A stretch of DNA of 64,000 bases from NCBI GenBank assembly GCA_050176585.1, contig JBFXHX010000011.1:55567-119566 (forward strand). The letters run 5' to 3'. Below the pieces are notes generated by a model. That model saw nothing but the letters and a program-made list of their open reading frames with translations. It searched no databases and was not told the DNA's origin. The position numbers and the translations under genes were made by a program. Positions 35,753-46,522 of the stretch are shown piece after piece (the first letter of the stretch is position 1; each line of letters starts with the position of its first letter). Origin of the DNA: CAYYWP01 sp050176585 (GTDB taxonomy: Bacteria > Desulfobacterota > Binatia > HRBIN30 > CADEER01).

Positions 35753-37600
35753 TCAGCCAACGGCTGCGCGCGCGTCTTCGTGGGCCAGCGGAATGGTGAA
35801 CCAGAACGTGCTGCCGCGCCCGAGTTCGCTATCGACGCCGATAGTGCCGCCGTGCGCCACGACGATCTCGCGGGCAATCGAGAGGCCCAGTCCAGCGGCG
35901 CCCGGTTCCATCCGACCTTGTGCGAATTTCTCGAAGATGTGCTTGCGCTCGTCGGCAGGAATACCGGGTCCCTGGTCGATGACCGAAAAGCGTATGCGGC
36001 CGTCCTCGGCGCGCGCGCACAGCTTCACCTCGCCGCCTTGGGGCGAGTGGCGAATGGCGTTTCCCACGAGGTTGGCGAACACGACCAGCAACCGCTCCTC
36101 GTCGATGTCGACTTGGGGCAAATCGGGATCGATGGCGGCGGACAGTTCGACGTTATGTGCCTCCGCTGCGGTGCGCTGCGCCTGGAGCGCGTCGACGAGC
36201 AACGAGCGCACCGCCACGCCGCGGCGGCGCAGCGCCACGGCGCCGCCCTGGATGCGCGCCAGGTCGAGCAGCTCGTCGACGATGCGCTGCAGCCGCTCGC
36301 AATCATCGCGCGCCGCGTACAGGAGGTCCGCCTGCCGTTCGCTCAGCGGGCCGGCGGCCTGTTCCAGGCACAGGTGCAGAGCCATGCGCAGCGAGGTCAG
36401 TGGCGTGCGGAATTCGTGCGCCACGGTGGCGACGAGGTCGTTCTTGAGCTCATCGACGCGACGCAACCGCGTGATGTCCTGCAGAAGCACTGTGGCGCCA
36501 GTGATGGTGCCGCGCTCGTCGTACACCGGGGTGGCCCGGGGCAACAGGTAGCGATCGTCACCGGCCCCTGACCGCAGCCGGACCGCCTCGTCAAAGCCGC
36601 TCGGCAGATATGCTCCCTTGCCGCCGAGGACGTGTCCTCGGGCGCGTTCGATGACTTGCCGCAGGTCGGGCTCGAGCCGGGCCAGCGGCGCCGCGCTGGC
36701 CGCCGCGCCCGCTCCGAGCAACGCTTCGCCGGCGCTGTTGACGATCAGGACGTCGCCTGCGGCATTGAACACGACCACCGCGTCCGGCAGGCTGTCGATG
36801 GCCGACTGTGCCGATTGCTGCGCCAGCAAGAGCTCACCGAGTGAGCTGCGGCGGTACCGGTCGAGGCGGTCGGCCATGCTGTTGAAAGTCTCCGCGAGCT
36901 GCGCGAGCTCATTCCGCCCGGCCACCCCGACGCGGGCGCCGAAATCACCGGCGCCGATGCGGTGCGCAGCCATCCGCAGGGCGTCCAGCGGCTGCAGGAG
37001 TCGGTCGGTGAGCATGACGGACAGTGCGATGCCCGCGAGCAGCGCGAGCAGCGAGGCGCCGAGGATCGTCGCGCCCATCTGCTCGGCTTCCACCGCCGCG
37101 CGCTCGCTCTTGCGCACCATGGCGTCCTGGTTCAGCTCGAGGATCCGGTCGACCGCCGCACGGACGGCGGTGAATGCCGGCTCCAGACTCGTGAAATACT
37201 GCTCCAAAGCCGCGGCGGGCGGCAGGGCGCGGAGCGCATCGAGACGCGCGCGGTAATCGCGCCAGCGCGCCTGCAACGCAGCGGCCGCCTCCGCTTCGCC
37301 CGGCTCCGTGACGTTGTCCAACTCCACCGCGAGCTCGCTTTCGAAGCGCGCCTGGGCGCCGTCCATGCGCGCCGCGTCCCATGCGCCGCGGCCGACCGCG
37401 TAAAAGAGCACCGCACGGTCCATGTCGTATAGGGCCGCGGCCATGCGCTGCGCGGCGAGCACGCTGCGATAGTTCTCGTGGAGGATCGCATGCGTATTCG
37501 CTCTGAGCGCATCGGTCGTGCGAACGGCGAGCAGGGCGAGCAGGATCAGAGCGGCGGCGAGCGGGGCGATGGCGAGAAATACCTTGCTGCGGAATTTCAC
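35753..37600 (-). CDS. HAMP-PAS sensor histidine kinase linked to kdp
   Basis: A 615-residue membrane kinase. First span VFLAIAPLAAALILLALLAV (~7-26), a periplasmic helical region to ~185, second span ILGASLLALLAGIALSVMLT, HAMP (RLLQPLDALRMAAHRIGAGD), a PAS domain (~280-390, SAIDSLPDAVVVFNAAGDVL), HisKA with the phospho-acceptor His in ATVAHEFRTPLTSLRMALH, and HATPase (NLVGNAIRHSPQGGEV, DQGPGIP, GLGLSIAREIVVAHGG). The GTG start overlaps the kdpD stop (GTGA) and has a strong RBS (GGAGGAGGG), so it is translated with kdpD. It supplies the kinase half that this short KdpD lacks. The signal is not evident; the periplasmic domain has no recognised ligand site. Confidence 0.9.
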   Translation of the reverse strand: MKFRSKVFLAIAPLAAALILLALLAVRTTDALRANTHAILHENYRSVLAAQRMAAALYDMDRAVLFYAVGRGAWDAARMDGAQARFESELAVELDNVTEPGEAEAAAALQARWRDYRARLDALRALPPAAALEQYFTSLEPAFTAVRAAVDRILELNQDAMVRKSERAAVEAEQMGATILGASLLALLAGIALSVMLTDRLLQPLDALRMAAHRIGAGDFGARVGVAGRNELAQLAETFNSMADRLDRYRRSSLGELLLAQQSAQSAIDSLPDAVVVFNAAGDVLIVNSAGEALLGAGAAASAAPLARLEPDLRQVIERARGHVLGGKGAYLPSGFDEAVRLRSGAGDDRYLLPRATPVYDERGTITGATVLLQDITRLRRVDELKNDLVATVAHEFRTPLTSLRMALHLCLEQAAGPLSERQADLLYAARDDCERLQRIVDELLDLARIQGGAVALRRRGVAVRSLLVDALQAQRTAAEAHNVELSAAIDPDLPQVDIDEERLLVVFANLVGNAIRHSPQGGEVKLCARAEDGRIRFSVIDQGPGIPADERKHIFEKFAQGRMEPGAAGLGLSIAREIVVAHGGTIGVDSELGRGSTFWFTIPLAHEDARAAVG

Positions 37601-38745
37601 GCGGTGCCCTCCTCCGCGGCGAGCGCTACGATGTGCAGGTCGAAGTCCGAACCTTCGCGCAGCATGCGATGGAGGAAGGTTCGCCCCAGCCATTGGCGCC
37701 ACGGGGGGTGATGTGAGCTCCCCATCATGATGTGCGTGACGCCATGGGTGCGGGCGAAATCGAGGAGCGCGGGCACTGGGTCCGCGGCTTGCAGGCGGCG
37801 CACGTGCGCGCCGAGCTCGCGCGCGCGCTCGAACGTATCGATCAGAAGCCGCTGCGCTTCCGAGCCGATGCGCGTAGCGCTCTCCGCCGGCGTCTGCACG
37901 TACACCGCATACCAGTCGGTGTTGAGGCGCGCGGCGAGGCGGTACGCGCGCCGAAGGAGCGCGGTAGCACGGGGGGACGCGGACGCGATGCAGACCATCA
38001 CTTTCCCGCTCGTATCGCCCGGGCTCGGCGCGGCGTCCGCCGCGGTCGCGGCGCGCGAGTCGAGGCGTTCGGCGACCTCGCGCAAGGCGAGCTCGCGCAA
38101 GCTGGAGAGCTTGTCCTCCTTGAAAAAGTGCGCCAGCGCCCAATTCACTTTGTCTTGGTCGTAGATCTTCCCGGCACGGAGCCGCTCCAGCAGGTCCTCC
38201 GCGTCGAGATCGAGGTTCACGACCTGGTCGGCCTGGCTGAGAAACGTATCGGGCACGGTCTCGCGGATCACCACTCCGGTGGCGCGCTCGACGACGTCCT
38301 TCAAGCTCTCGAGGTGCTGAACGTTGAAGGCGCAGATGACGTTGATGCCCGCCTCGACGAGCTCGAGCACGTCCTGATAGCGCTTGCGGTGGCGCGCATC
38401 GGGCGCGTTGGTGTGGGCGATCTCGTCGACCACTGCCACCTGGGGACGGCGGGCCAACACGGCGTCGAGGTCCATCTCCTCGACGGCGAGGCCGCGGTAC
38501 TCGGCGCGCCGGCGCGGGACGACCTCGAGGCCTTCGAGCAGCGCCGCGGTATCCGCGCGGCCGTGTGTCTCGACGAACCCGAGCACGACATCCACCCCGC
38601 GCTTCTTGAGCGCGTGCGCCTCCTCGAGCATGCGGTACGTCTTGCCGACACCCGCTGCGGGACCGATGTATACTTTCAGCCTGCCGCGCTTGGCGCGCTC
38701 GACCAGCTCGAGGAAGTCCTCCGGACGCGGGCGCTGTTCTGTCAT
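37597..38745 (-). CDS. kdpD: Short KdpD: cytoplasmic sensor domains only, no kinase
   Basis: A 382-residue protein equal to the N-terminal part of KdpD (E. coli is 894). The KdpD domain starts EDFLELVERAKRGRLKVYIG and has Walker A GPAAGVGKTYRML, Walker B VAVVDEIAHTNAPDARHRKR and GINVICAFNVQHLESLKD; a Usp-like domain follows (residues ~250-375: KVMVCIASASPRATALLRRA, HIMMGSSHHPPWRQWLG). The four-helix membrane segment, GAF and kinase modules are all missing, and the stop overlaps the GTG of a separate kinase gene. In full-length KdpD this part binds nucleotides and senses K+/envelope stress; here it presumably acts on the partner kinase. Starts 25 bases after kdpC. Confidence 0.93.
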   Translation of the reverse strand: MTEQRPRPEDFLELVERAKRGRLKVYIGPAAGVGKTYRMLEEAHALKKRGVDVVLGFVETHGRADTAALLEGLEVVPRRRAEYRGLAVEEMDLDAVLARRPQVAVVDEIAHTNAPDARHRKRYQDVLELVEAGINVICAFNVQHLESLKDVVERATGVVIRETVPDTFLSQADQVVNLDLDAEDLLERLRAGKIYDQDKVNWALAHFFKEDKLSSLRELALREVAERLDSRAATAADAAPSPGDTSGKVMVCIASASPRATALLRRAYRLAARLNTDWYAVYVQTPAESATRIGSEAQRLLIDTFERARELGAHVRRLQAADPVPALLDFARTHGVTHIMMGSSHHPPWRQWLGRTFLHRMLREGSDFDLHIVALAAEEGTA

Positions 38746-38770
38746 GCGCAAGCCAGCGTGACGCGCTCCT

Positions 38771-39352
38771 TCAGGATGGCCGTCCGAATTGGCGATCCAC
38801 TGCGAGGTTGAGCAAGAGCACGTTCACCCGCGGCTCGCCGAGCACCCCGAGCGTACGGCCGTTGACGTTCGCCTCGACCACGGCCCGCAAGCGCTCCGGC
38901 GCCACGCCGCGGGCCCGCGCGATGCGCGGGATTTGCCAGAATGCCGCGTCGGGCGACACATGCGGATCGAGCCCGCTGGCCGAAGCGGTCACCAGCTCGG
39001 CAGGGATCGGACCGGGCGCGTCGGGATTGGTCTCCCGGAGGCGCGCACTGTCCGCGGTGACGCGATCGCGCAGCTTCTGCGAAGTCGGTCCCAGGTTCGA
39101 TCCCGACGACGCCGCCGCATCATAGCCGGCGCCCGCCGCCGACGGCCGCGGCCAGAAGTAGGCCGGCGACGAAAAACTCTGACCGATCAATTCGGATCCG
39201 ACGACGCGGCCATCACCGTCGCTGATCAGGCTGCCACCCGCCCGATGCGGGAAGAGCACCCGGGCAAGTCCAGTCATGAGAAACGGATACACAAGACCGG
39301 TGAGTAGCAGAGTGACCGCGGTCGCCCGCAGCGCGATGAGTGCCTGGCTCAT
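38771..39352 (-). CDS. kdpC: Potassium-transporting ATPase subunit C
   Basis: Single-span subunit of the high-affinity K+ pump, 193 residues. The N-terminal anchor is ATAVTLLLTGLVYPFLMTGL; the periplasmic part has GQSFSSPAYFWPRPSAAG and SGSNLGPTSQKLRDRV, family signatures, and ALVTASASGLDPHVSPDAAF. It helps stabilise the KdpFABC complex. Starts 11 bases after kdpB. All conserved parts are intact. Confidence 0.96.
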   Translation of the reverse strand: MSQALIALRATAVTLLLTGLVYPFLMTGLARVLFPHRAGGSLISDGDGRVVGSELIGQSFSSPAYFWPRPSAAGAGYDAAASSGSNLGPTSQKLRDRVTADSARLRETNPDAPGPIPAELVTASASGLDPHVSPDAAFWQIPRIARARGVAPERLRAVVEANVNGRTLGVLGEPRVNVLLLNLAVDRQFGRPS

Positions 39353-39363
39353 GGGCGTACCTC

Positions 39364-41412
<2,049 letters not shown>

Positions 41413-41426
41413 CTCTCCTCCGCGGC

Positions 41427-43148
41427 TTAGAACCGCCGGCCGGTCGAGGCCGCAAAGTGCTCGACGATCGGTCCCAGTGCGAGCGCCGGGAAAAACGTGA
41501 GCGCGCCGACGATGACGATCACGCCGACCAGCAGGACCACGAACAGCGCGCCATGGGTTGGAAAGGTACCCGCCGACGGCGGTACGACCTTCTTGTTCAC
41601 CAGCGATCCCGCAATCGCCAGCGCTGGGACGATCATCAGAAACCGCCCGGCGAGCATGGTCACACCGAGCGCCGTGTTGTACCAGGGGGTGTTGGCGTTG
41701 AGGCCGGCGAATGCCGAGCCGTTGTTCCCAGCGCCGCTGCTGAAAGCGTACAGTATCTCGGTTAAGCCGTGCGGGCCGGCGTTGTTGAGCGACGACACGC
41801 CGTACGGCGCCACGGCGGACCACGCGCTGAAGGCGAGGATCACCAGTGGAAAGATAAGAATGTAGAGCGTGGCCAGCTTGACCTCGCGCTGCTCGATCTT
41901 CTTGCCGAGGTACTCCGGGGTGCGCCCGACCATCAGCCCGGCGATGAAGACGGACAACAGGACGAACATCAGCATGCCATAGAGCCCGGCGCCGACGCCG
42001 CCGAAAATCACTTCGCCGAGCTGGATATTGACCAGCGGAACGAGGCCCCCCAGCGGCGTGTAGCTGTCATGCATCGAGTTCACCGCCCCGCACGACGCGC
42101 CGGTCGTGATGGTCGCGAAGAGCGCCGAGTTGGCGATTCCGAAGCGGACCTCCTTGCCTTCCATGTTGCCGGCGCCCTGGTCCACGCCGAGCCCTCGCAT
42201 GACGGGGTTGCCCTGCGCTTCAAAGTGGTAGGCGGCGGTTACGCCGGCCAGAAACAACACCGCCATCGCCGCGAGCAGCGCCCAGCCCTGACGCTGATCG
42301 CGGGCCATGCGGCCGAACGCGTACGTCAGCCCCGCGCTGATCCCGAAGATCAAGCACATCTCGATGAAGTTGGTCAGCGGCGTCGGGCTTTCGAACGGAT
42401 GCGCGCTGTTCGCGTTGAAGAATCCGCCGCCATTGGTGCCGAGCTCCTTGATCACCTCCTGCGACGCCACCGGCCCCATCGCAATCGTCTGTTTCGCGCC
42501 CTCGAGCGTCGTCACCTCGACATACGGGCTGAAGTTCTGAATGACGCCCAGGGAGACCAGCAGCAGGCCGACGGCGATGCTGATCGGCAGCAGCACGTAG
42601 ACGATGCCGCGCAGGAGATCGACCCAGAAGTTGCCGATACCGCGTTGGCCGCGTGCTGCCGGCGGGCGCGTGATGCCCCGCGCCAATGCGATCGCGACGG
42701 CGATGCCCGCTGCCGCCGAGGTGAAGTTGTGCCACGCCAGCCCCGCCATCTGCGTGAGATGGCTCATGGTCGCTTCGCCGGCGTAGCCCTGCCAGTTGGT
42801 GTTGGTGGTGAAGCTCACCGCGGTGTTGAACGAGGAGTCCGGGCTCACGGCGCCGAAGCCCTGCGGATTGAGTGGCAGAAAACCTTGCAGGCGCTGCAAG
42901 GCGTACGTCACCAGCACGCCGAACATGCTGAAGAGCAGCAGCGCCAGCGTGTACTGCTTCCAATCGTGCTCGCGCGCCGGATCGACGCCGCAAGCACGAT
43001 ATACCCAGCGCTCGATGGGGCCGAAGACCCGCGGCAGCGGCTGCCGACCGCCCTCGAACACCCGGTGCAAATAGACGCCGAGTGGCTTCGTCAGCGCCAG
43101 GATTACGGCCGAATACAGGAGGATCTGGAGCCACCCCGCAGCCGTCAT
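41427..43148 (-). CDS. kdpA: Potassium-transporting ATPase, channel-like subunit A
   Basis: K+-selective channel-like subunit of 573 residues with about ten spans and four pore loops. The filter regions can be read as [54 protein letters not shown] and [18 protein letters not shown]. The N-terminus is [20 protein letters not shown] followed by [11 protein letters not shown], as in other KdpA proteins. Start ATG 43148 (GTG 43151 also possible). It follows kdpF by ten bases. Confidence 0.97.
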   Translation of the reverse strand: MTAAGWLQILLYSAVILALTKPLGVYLHRVFEGGRQPLPRVFGPIERWVYRACGVDPAREHDWKQYTLALLLFSMFGVLVTYALQRLQGFLPLNPQGFGAVSPDSSFNTAVSFTTNTNWQGYAGEATMSHLTQMAGLAWHNFTSAAAGIAVAIALARGITRPPAARGQRGIGNFWVDLLRGIVYVLLPISIAVGLLLVSLGVIQNFSPYVEVTTLEGAKQTIAMGPVASQEVIKELGTNGGGFFNANSAHPFESPTPLTNFIEMCLIFGISAGLTYAFGRMARDQRQGWALLAAMAVLFLAGVTAAYHFEAQGNPVMRGLGVDQGAGNMEGKEVRFGIANSALFATITTGASCGAVNSMHDSYTPLGGLVPLVNIQLGEVIFGGVGAGLYGMLMFVLLSVFIAGLMVGRTPEYLGKKIEQREVKLATLYILIFPLVILAFSAWSAVAPYGVSSLNNAGPHGLTEILYAFSSGAGNNGSAFAGLNANTPWYNTALGVTMLAGRFLMIVPALAIAGSLVNKKVVPPSAGTFPTHGALFVVLLVGVIVIVGALTFFPALALGPIVEHFAASTGRRF

Positions 43149-43157
43149 CACGGGCCC

Positions 43158-43247
43158 TCAGAATCGCTCTGGGAAGAGCAGCGCGTAAATCAAATAGAGG
43201 CCTAGCAGCACGGCCAACACGGCACCGAGGAGGTATTCCAGCTGCAT
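43158..43247 (-). CDS. kdpF: KdpF small subunit
   Basis: A 29-residue single-span peptide: YLLGAVLAVLLGLYLIYALL followed by FPERF. Size, the hydrophobic helix and the position directly before kdpA identify KdpF, which stabilises the pump in the lipid bilayer. ATG 43247 gives MQLEYLLG. Confidence 0.88.
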   Translation of the reverse strand: MQLEYLLGAVLAVLLGLYLIYALLFPERF

Positions 43248-43261
43248 GTACTCGCCCCCCT

Positions 43262-43345
43262 CTAGAGCCGATCGCAGCTGAGGGTGTACAGCCACGCCGC
43301 GGCGAAGAATCCGACAGTCACACCGATAAGCACGAGATCTGCCAC
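43262..43345 (-). CDS. 27-residue membrane microprotein at the head of the kdp operon
   Basis: From GTG 43345: a single hydrophobic span LVLIGVTVGFFAAAWLYTLS ending in CDRL. GGGAGCG lies four to five bases before the start, and the stop is 14 bases before kdpF. Peptides of this kind (short, one helix, ending in C[DE]RL) are recalled upstream of kdpF in several proteobacteria; function unproven. It is the first coding sequence after the predicted sigma-54 promoter. Confidence 0.7.
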   Translation of the reverse strand: MADLVLIGVTVGFFAAAWLYTLSCDRL

Positions 43346-43373
43346 TGCGCTCCCTTCCGATCGAGGCCAAGGG

Positions 43374-43389
43374 AGCAAGTTCAGTACCA
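43374..43389 (-). promoter_or_regulatory. Sigma-54 promoter of the kdp operon
   Basis: On the minus strand TGGTACTGAACTTGCT: GG at 43388-43387 and GC at 43376-43375 with exactly ten bases between them, matching TGGCAC-N5-TTGC(A/T) in all but one position. A start about 12 bases downstream (near 43363) would give an ~18-base leader carrying the microprotein's RBS. The operon's own regulator is an NtrC-type activator, which makes the match more than chance. Confidence 0.7.
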
Positions 43390-43685
43390 CTCGCAGGACG
43401 TTATCAGCGTTTGCGCGCCCGAGGTGGGATTCTTGCAAATCACAACCCGGACGCGGTCGGGGCGTGCGAAACGCCAGCACGAGAAAACCGGTGCCCCTCC
43501 ACCCGACACCCGTGGCACACGGCGGCGGCGTAGCGCTGGGGCCAGAGCGCCGGCGGCGGCGGAATCTCGCCGCCGGCGAGGGCGTGGCATGAGCGGCGAC
43601 TTATATGCCGCCGGGCCCCGGATTCGACGGCCAATCGGAAGCACCGAGACGGCGCCGCGCCCGTGCCCGACCGCGCGTGCCGCCT
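43390..43685. other. 296-base spacer upstream of kdp with two dyads
   Basis: Lies between the GTPase stop and the kdp promoter. It has the perfect dyad CCGTG-GCA-CACGG (43510-43522), about 150 bases upstream of the predicted start, in the usual range for an activator-binding site, and the 11-base hairpin at 43548-43578. No gene is recognised. Confidence 0.45.
43548..43578. terminator. Perfect 11-base-pair hairpin after the GTPase gene
   Basis: CGCCGGCGGCG (43548-43558) and CGCCGCCGGCG (43568-43578) are exact inverse complements across nine bases. It lies 108 bases after the minus-strand GTPase stop. There is no U-tract in either direction, so it may be a processing or pausing signal, or a protein-binding dyad for kdp, rather than an intrinsic terminator. 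Confidence 0.4.
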
Positions 43686-45365
43686 TCAGTCCATGATCCG
43701 GCGCGCCTCTTTGCCGATCTCTTCGATGCGCTCGCGCGCCGCGGCGAGCATCGGCAGGTGCGCTGACAACGCCTGCTGCTCGCCTTCCTCGGCGAGAAAA
43801 TTGGTCTCGACGCGGATGCGCTCCTGTTCGGCTTGCATGCGCCGTGCGATGTCCGCCAGGCGCGCATCGAGCACGGCGCGCGCGTTCCGGTGGGCGGCTT
43901 GCACCACCTGATCCCACCACGCCGCCTGCGCGGCCAGGTCGTGCAGCACCCCGACGCGCTCGAGCGCGTTCAGACCGGGCAGATACCAGCGGTTCCATAC
44001 GACCCGGCGCAGCAACCGAGCGTGGCCCGTGCGCGCCTGCGCGATGCGTTCCGCCGGCGCCAGCTCCGCCGGGCGCACGTTCCGCGGCTCCGCGGCCGCT
44101 GGCGCGGCGCTGGCGCCGAAGCGCTTGGCCGCATCGCGCAGTGCCTCGGTGGCGGTCCGCGCGGCGGCGCCGCACGTCTCGGCAAACGCCGCGGTGGCGG
44201 CGGCGACGGCCGACTCGAGCGCCGGCGCCTGACCGCTGCGCACCCAGGCGCGCCGCGCGGCCCGTATCGCCTTGTGCAAGGTCTCGGCCGATTGCGCCGC
44301 GGCCGCCTCGCGCCGTTGGCCTGCGGCGGCGACCGCTGCCTCGTATTCCGCCAATTGGCTGCGCGCTTCGGCGGTCTTCGCCTGCGCGTCGCGCTCCACG
44401 AGGTGGAGTCGCTCCCGCACCTCATTCAGCCTGGTTTCCAGCGCGCGGCGCCGCCCGCCGAGCGCGGTCTGCGCTTCCTCTATCCAGCTCGCCGCGCGCT
44501 TTCCGGCCTCGCGGAGCGCGGTTACCTCGCGCTTGCCCGAAGAGGCAAACCGGCCGACCGCGGCAGCGAAATCCGGCAAGCCCGCGTTCGCGAGCCCCGC
44601 CGCATCGCCGGACTGCTGGGCGCGAAACGCCGTGCGCGCATCCACGAGATGCAGCTCGTGCGCGCCCGCGACATCAGCGCGCAGCGTCTGGGCCTGACGG
44701 TCGCGTTCGGCGGCGCTCAGCTCTGCACATGCTCCGTCCAAGTTCCAGACCACGAACAGCTTGCCGATGTCGGATTGCAGGCCCTGCACCAGCGCGCGCG
44801 TGGCTTGGGTGAACAGCGCGGGATACCGCACCACGACCACGACCGCGTCGAGCGAGCGCAGCGCCTCGGCCGTGACGCTGTCGAAGCGCACGTCGGAACC
44901 GACACCGGGAGTATCCACGAGGTCGACCTGGCCGCCGAGCCGCAGCAGGTCGGCCTCGGTCTCGACGACGACTTCGGTGGCATCGCGCACGCCGGTCCGC
45001 ATCATCTGCGCCAGCTCGGCGAGCGATTCGACGCGGTTGGCGCCGACCTGCCAAACCGTGCGCGACCCGTACGTCACCCGCAGCGGCATCGAGGTGAGCG
45101 GATCGAAGGCCACCGGGGACAGCTCCCGGCCGGCGAGCGCATTGATCAACGTGGATTTGCCGGCCTTGACCTCACCGTAAATCGCGATCCGAATGCGGCG
45201 GCGGGCGAACTCGGCCAGCAACGCGTCGAGATCGCCGAGGCGGCCTTTGGGCAGCAATGCCGCATGCGGCGTGAGCGCTTGATGGATGTCGTTCAGCGCT
45301 TCGTTCAGGCTGGTGGCCAGCACCCCGTAGGCGCGGCGGACCGCGTCGTCGTCGCTCTCCTGCAT
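43686..45365 (-). CDS. Dynamin-like GTPase with coiled-coil C-terminus
   Basis: A 559-residue large GTPase. G1 is IAIYGEVKAGKSTLINALAG (about 58-77), G2-like DPLTSMPLRVTYG, G3 VDLVDTPGVGSDVRF, and G4 FVVWNLDG (NxLD instead of NKxD). From ~280 the protein is helical and Ala/Glu/Arg-rich with long coiled coils (RALETRLNEVRERLHLVERD, LAEYEAAVAAAGQRREAAAA); no transmembrane helix is evident except a weak hydrophobic patch. Bacterial dynamin-like proteins remodel membranes or respond to envelope or phage stress. ATG 45365 has GGAG eight bases upstream. Single copy, no paired second DLP gene; upstream of kdp on the same strand. Confidence 0.8.
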   Translation of the reverse strand: MQESDDDAVRRAYGVLATSLNEALNDIHQALTPHAALLPKGRLGDLDALLAEFARRRIRIAIYGEVKAGKSTLINALAGRELSPVAFDPLTSMPLRVTYGSRTVWQVGANRVESLAELAQMMRTGVRDATEVVVETEADLLRLGGQVDLVDTPGVGSDVRFDSVTAEALRSLDAVVVVVRYPALFTQATRALVQGLQSDIGKLFVVWNLDGACAELSAAERDRQAQTLRADVAGAHELHLVDARTAFRAQQSGDAAGLANAGLPDFAAAVGRFASSGKREVTALREAGKRAASWIEEAQTALGGRRRALETRLNEVRERLHLVERDAQAKTAEARSQLAEYEAAVAAAGQRREAAAAQSAETLHKAIRAARRAWVRSGQAPALESAVAAATAAFAETCGAAARTATEALRDAAKRFGASAAPAAAEPRNVRPAELAPAERIAQARTGHARLLRRVVWNRWYLPGLNALERVGVLHDLAAQAAWWDQVVQAAHRNARAVLDARLADIARRMQAEQERIRVETNFLAEEGEQQALSAHLPMLAAARERIEEIGKEARRIMD

Positions 45366-45514
45366 CGCGTATGCTCCGTCCCTCGATGGCGCTGGCACCA
45401 CGTTCGCTGCTCCCCAGCCGCGTCGGAGCGGCCGCGAACAGGATCGCCTCAGCGCAGTTCGGCAGACATACGGTGCACGTGCAGGTGCTGCAACCAGCAC
45501 CAGGGCATTCGCAC

Positions 45515-46384
45515 TCAGGGCCCCGCGGGGGATGCCGCCGCGGCTCCCGCGGCGGTGCGCCGCACGCCGAGGACATTGGGGATCGGCAACGCGAGGGAAT
45601 TCTCGATGCCCGCGAAGCTGCTGCCGTGGCTGCCCACCACCTCGATTTGGCGGCCGCCGGCATCGATGTACAGCTGCGCTTCGGGCCCGCCCTCCACGTA
45701 CATCGTCTCGCGCAAGCCGATCGGCAGCGCGAGCAGCGCGTTGACCAAATCGTGCGTGCTCAGCGGCGCGCGCATATGGATGAACAGCGCGCGCCCGCCG
45801 TCGTCCATGCCGACCGCCGCACTGCTCCAGGCCTGGGGTTGTTTGCTCCAGACGTTTACCCGCTGGCAGGAGATCATGCGGATGTTCTGCACCATCGCGC
45901 CGTAGCGGTCGCGCACCCCGTTCAGGTCACGGCAGGTGCGGTCGACGATCTGGACGGGCGGCACGCCGTCGTCGAGCCGATCGAACAGCAACACGGCGTT
46001 GTGTTTCGACACCCGTGCATTGTTCGTATGGCGGCGCGACCGCATCAGCGAGACGCTGGTGCGGTAATCGGCCTGGTACAGACTGGCGTTTATCGCTGCC
46101 ACCAGGCCATGGCTCTGAGCCCATTGTTTCGCGGTCTGCAGCCCTCCGTCGGGAGATGCCGAAGCGTTCAAGAGCTCGAGGCTGAAGCGGGTCGGGTCGA
46201 TGCGCAGCAACCGGATGCGCGAGTCCCCTGCCGGTGCTGCGATGGGCGAGAGCACCTCGGCGTACTCCAATCCGGGCTCGAGCTGCTGCCACTCGACCGC
46301 CGCGCCGGGCTGGCCGACCCCGCATACGCCGAACACCGCGAAGCACAGTCCTAGGACCGTTCGCCGTCCCGCTCCTCGGCTCAT
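45515..46384 (-). CDS. Secreted phosphodiester glycosidase-family protein
   Basis: A 289-residue exported protein: signal segment RTVLGLCFAVFGVCGVGQPG, then a NAGPA/DUF2233-type domain (VEWQQLEPGLEYAEVL, GLVAAINASLYQADYRTSVS, SAAVGMDDGGRALFIHMRAP, RETMYVEGGPEAQLYIDAGG). The family includes phosphodiester alpha-GlcNAcase-type enzymes acting on glycoconjugates. An RBS (GGAGG, 9 bases from ATG 46384) supports the start. It precedes the GTPase gene by ~150 bases on the same strand; that spacer has nothing recognised. The exact substrate is unknown. Confidence 0.85.
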   Translation of the reverse strand: MSRGAGRRTVLGLCFAVFGVCGVGQPGAAVEWQQLEPGLEYAEVLSPIAAPAGDSRIRLLRIDPTRFSLELLNASASPDGGLQTAKQWAQSHGLVAAINASLYQADYRTSVSLMRSRRHTNNARVSKHNAVLLFDRLDDGVPPVQIVDRTCRDLNGVRDRYGAMVQNIRMISCQRVNVWSKQPQAWSSAAVGMDDGGRALFIHMRAPLSTHDLVNALLALPIGLRETMYVEGGPEAQLYIDAGGRQIEVVGSHGSSFAGIENSLALPIPNVLGVRRTAAGAAAASPAGP

Positions 46385-46522
46385 CACGCCACCTCCGACG
46401 ATAGCTCCGAGCGGCGCGCTGTTCCAAACCGCGAACAACCTGCCCTGCATCGAGCCCGCCGAATGGAATGTCAGATGGACCCACCGCCGCCCCTATGGTA
46501 GACCCCTCAAACTGCAGCTCCC

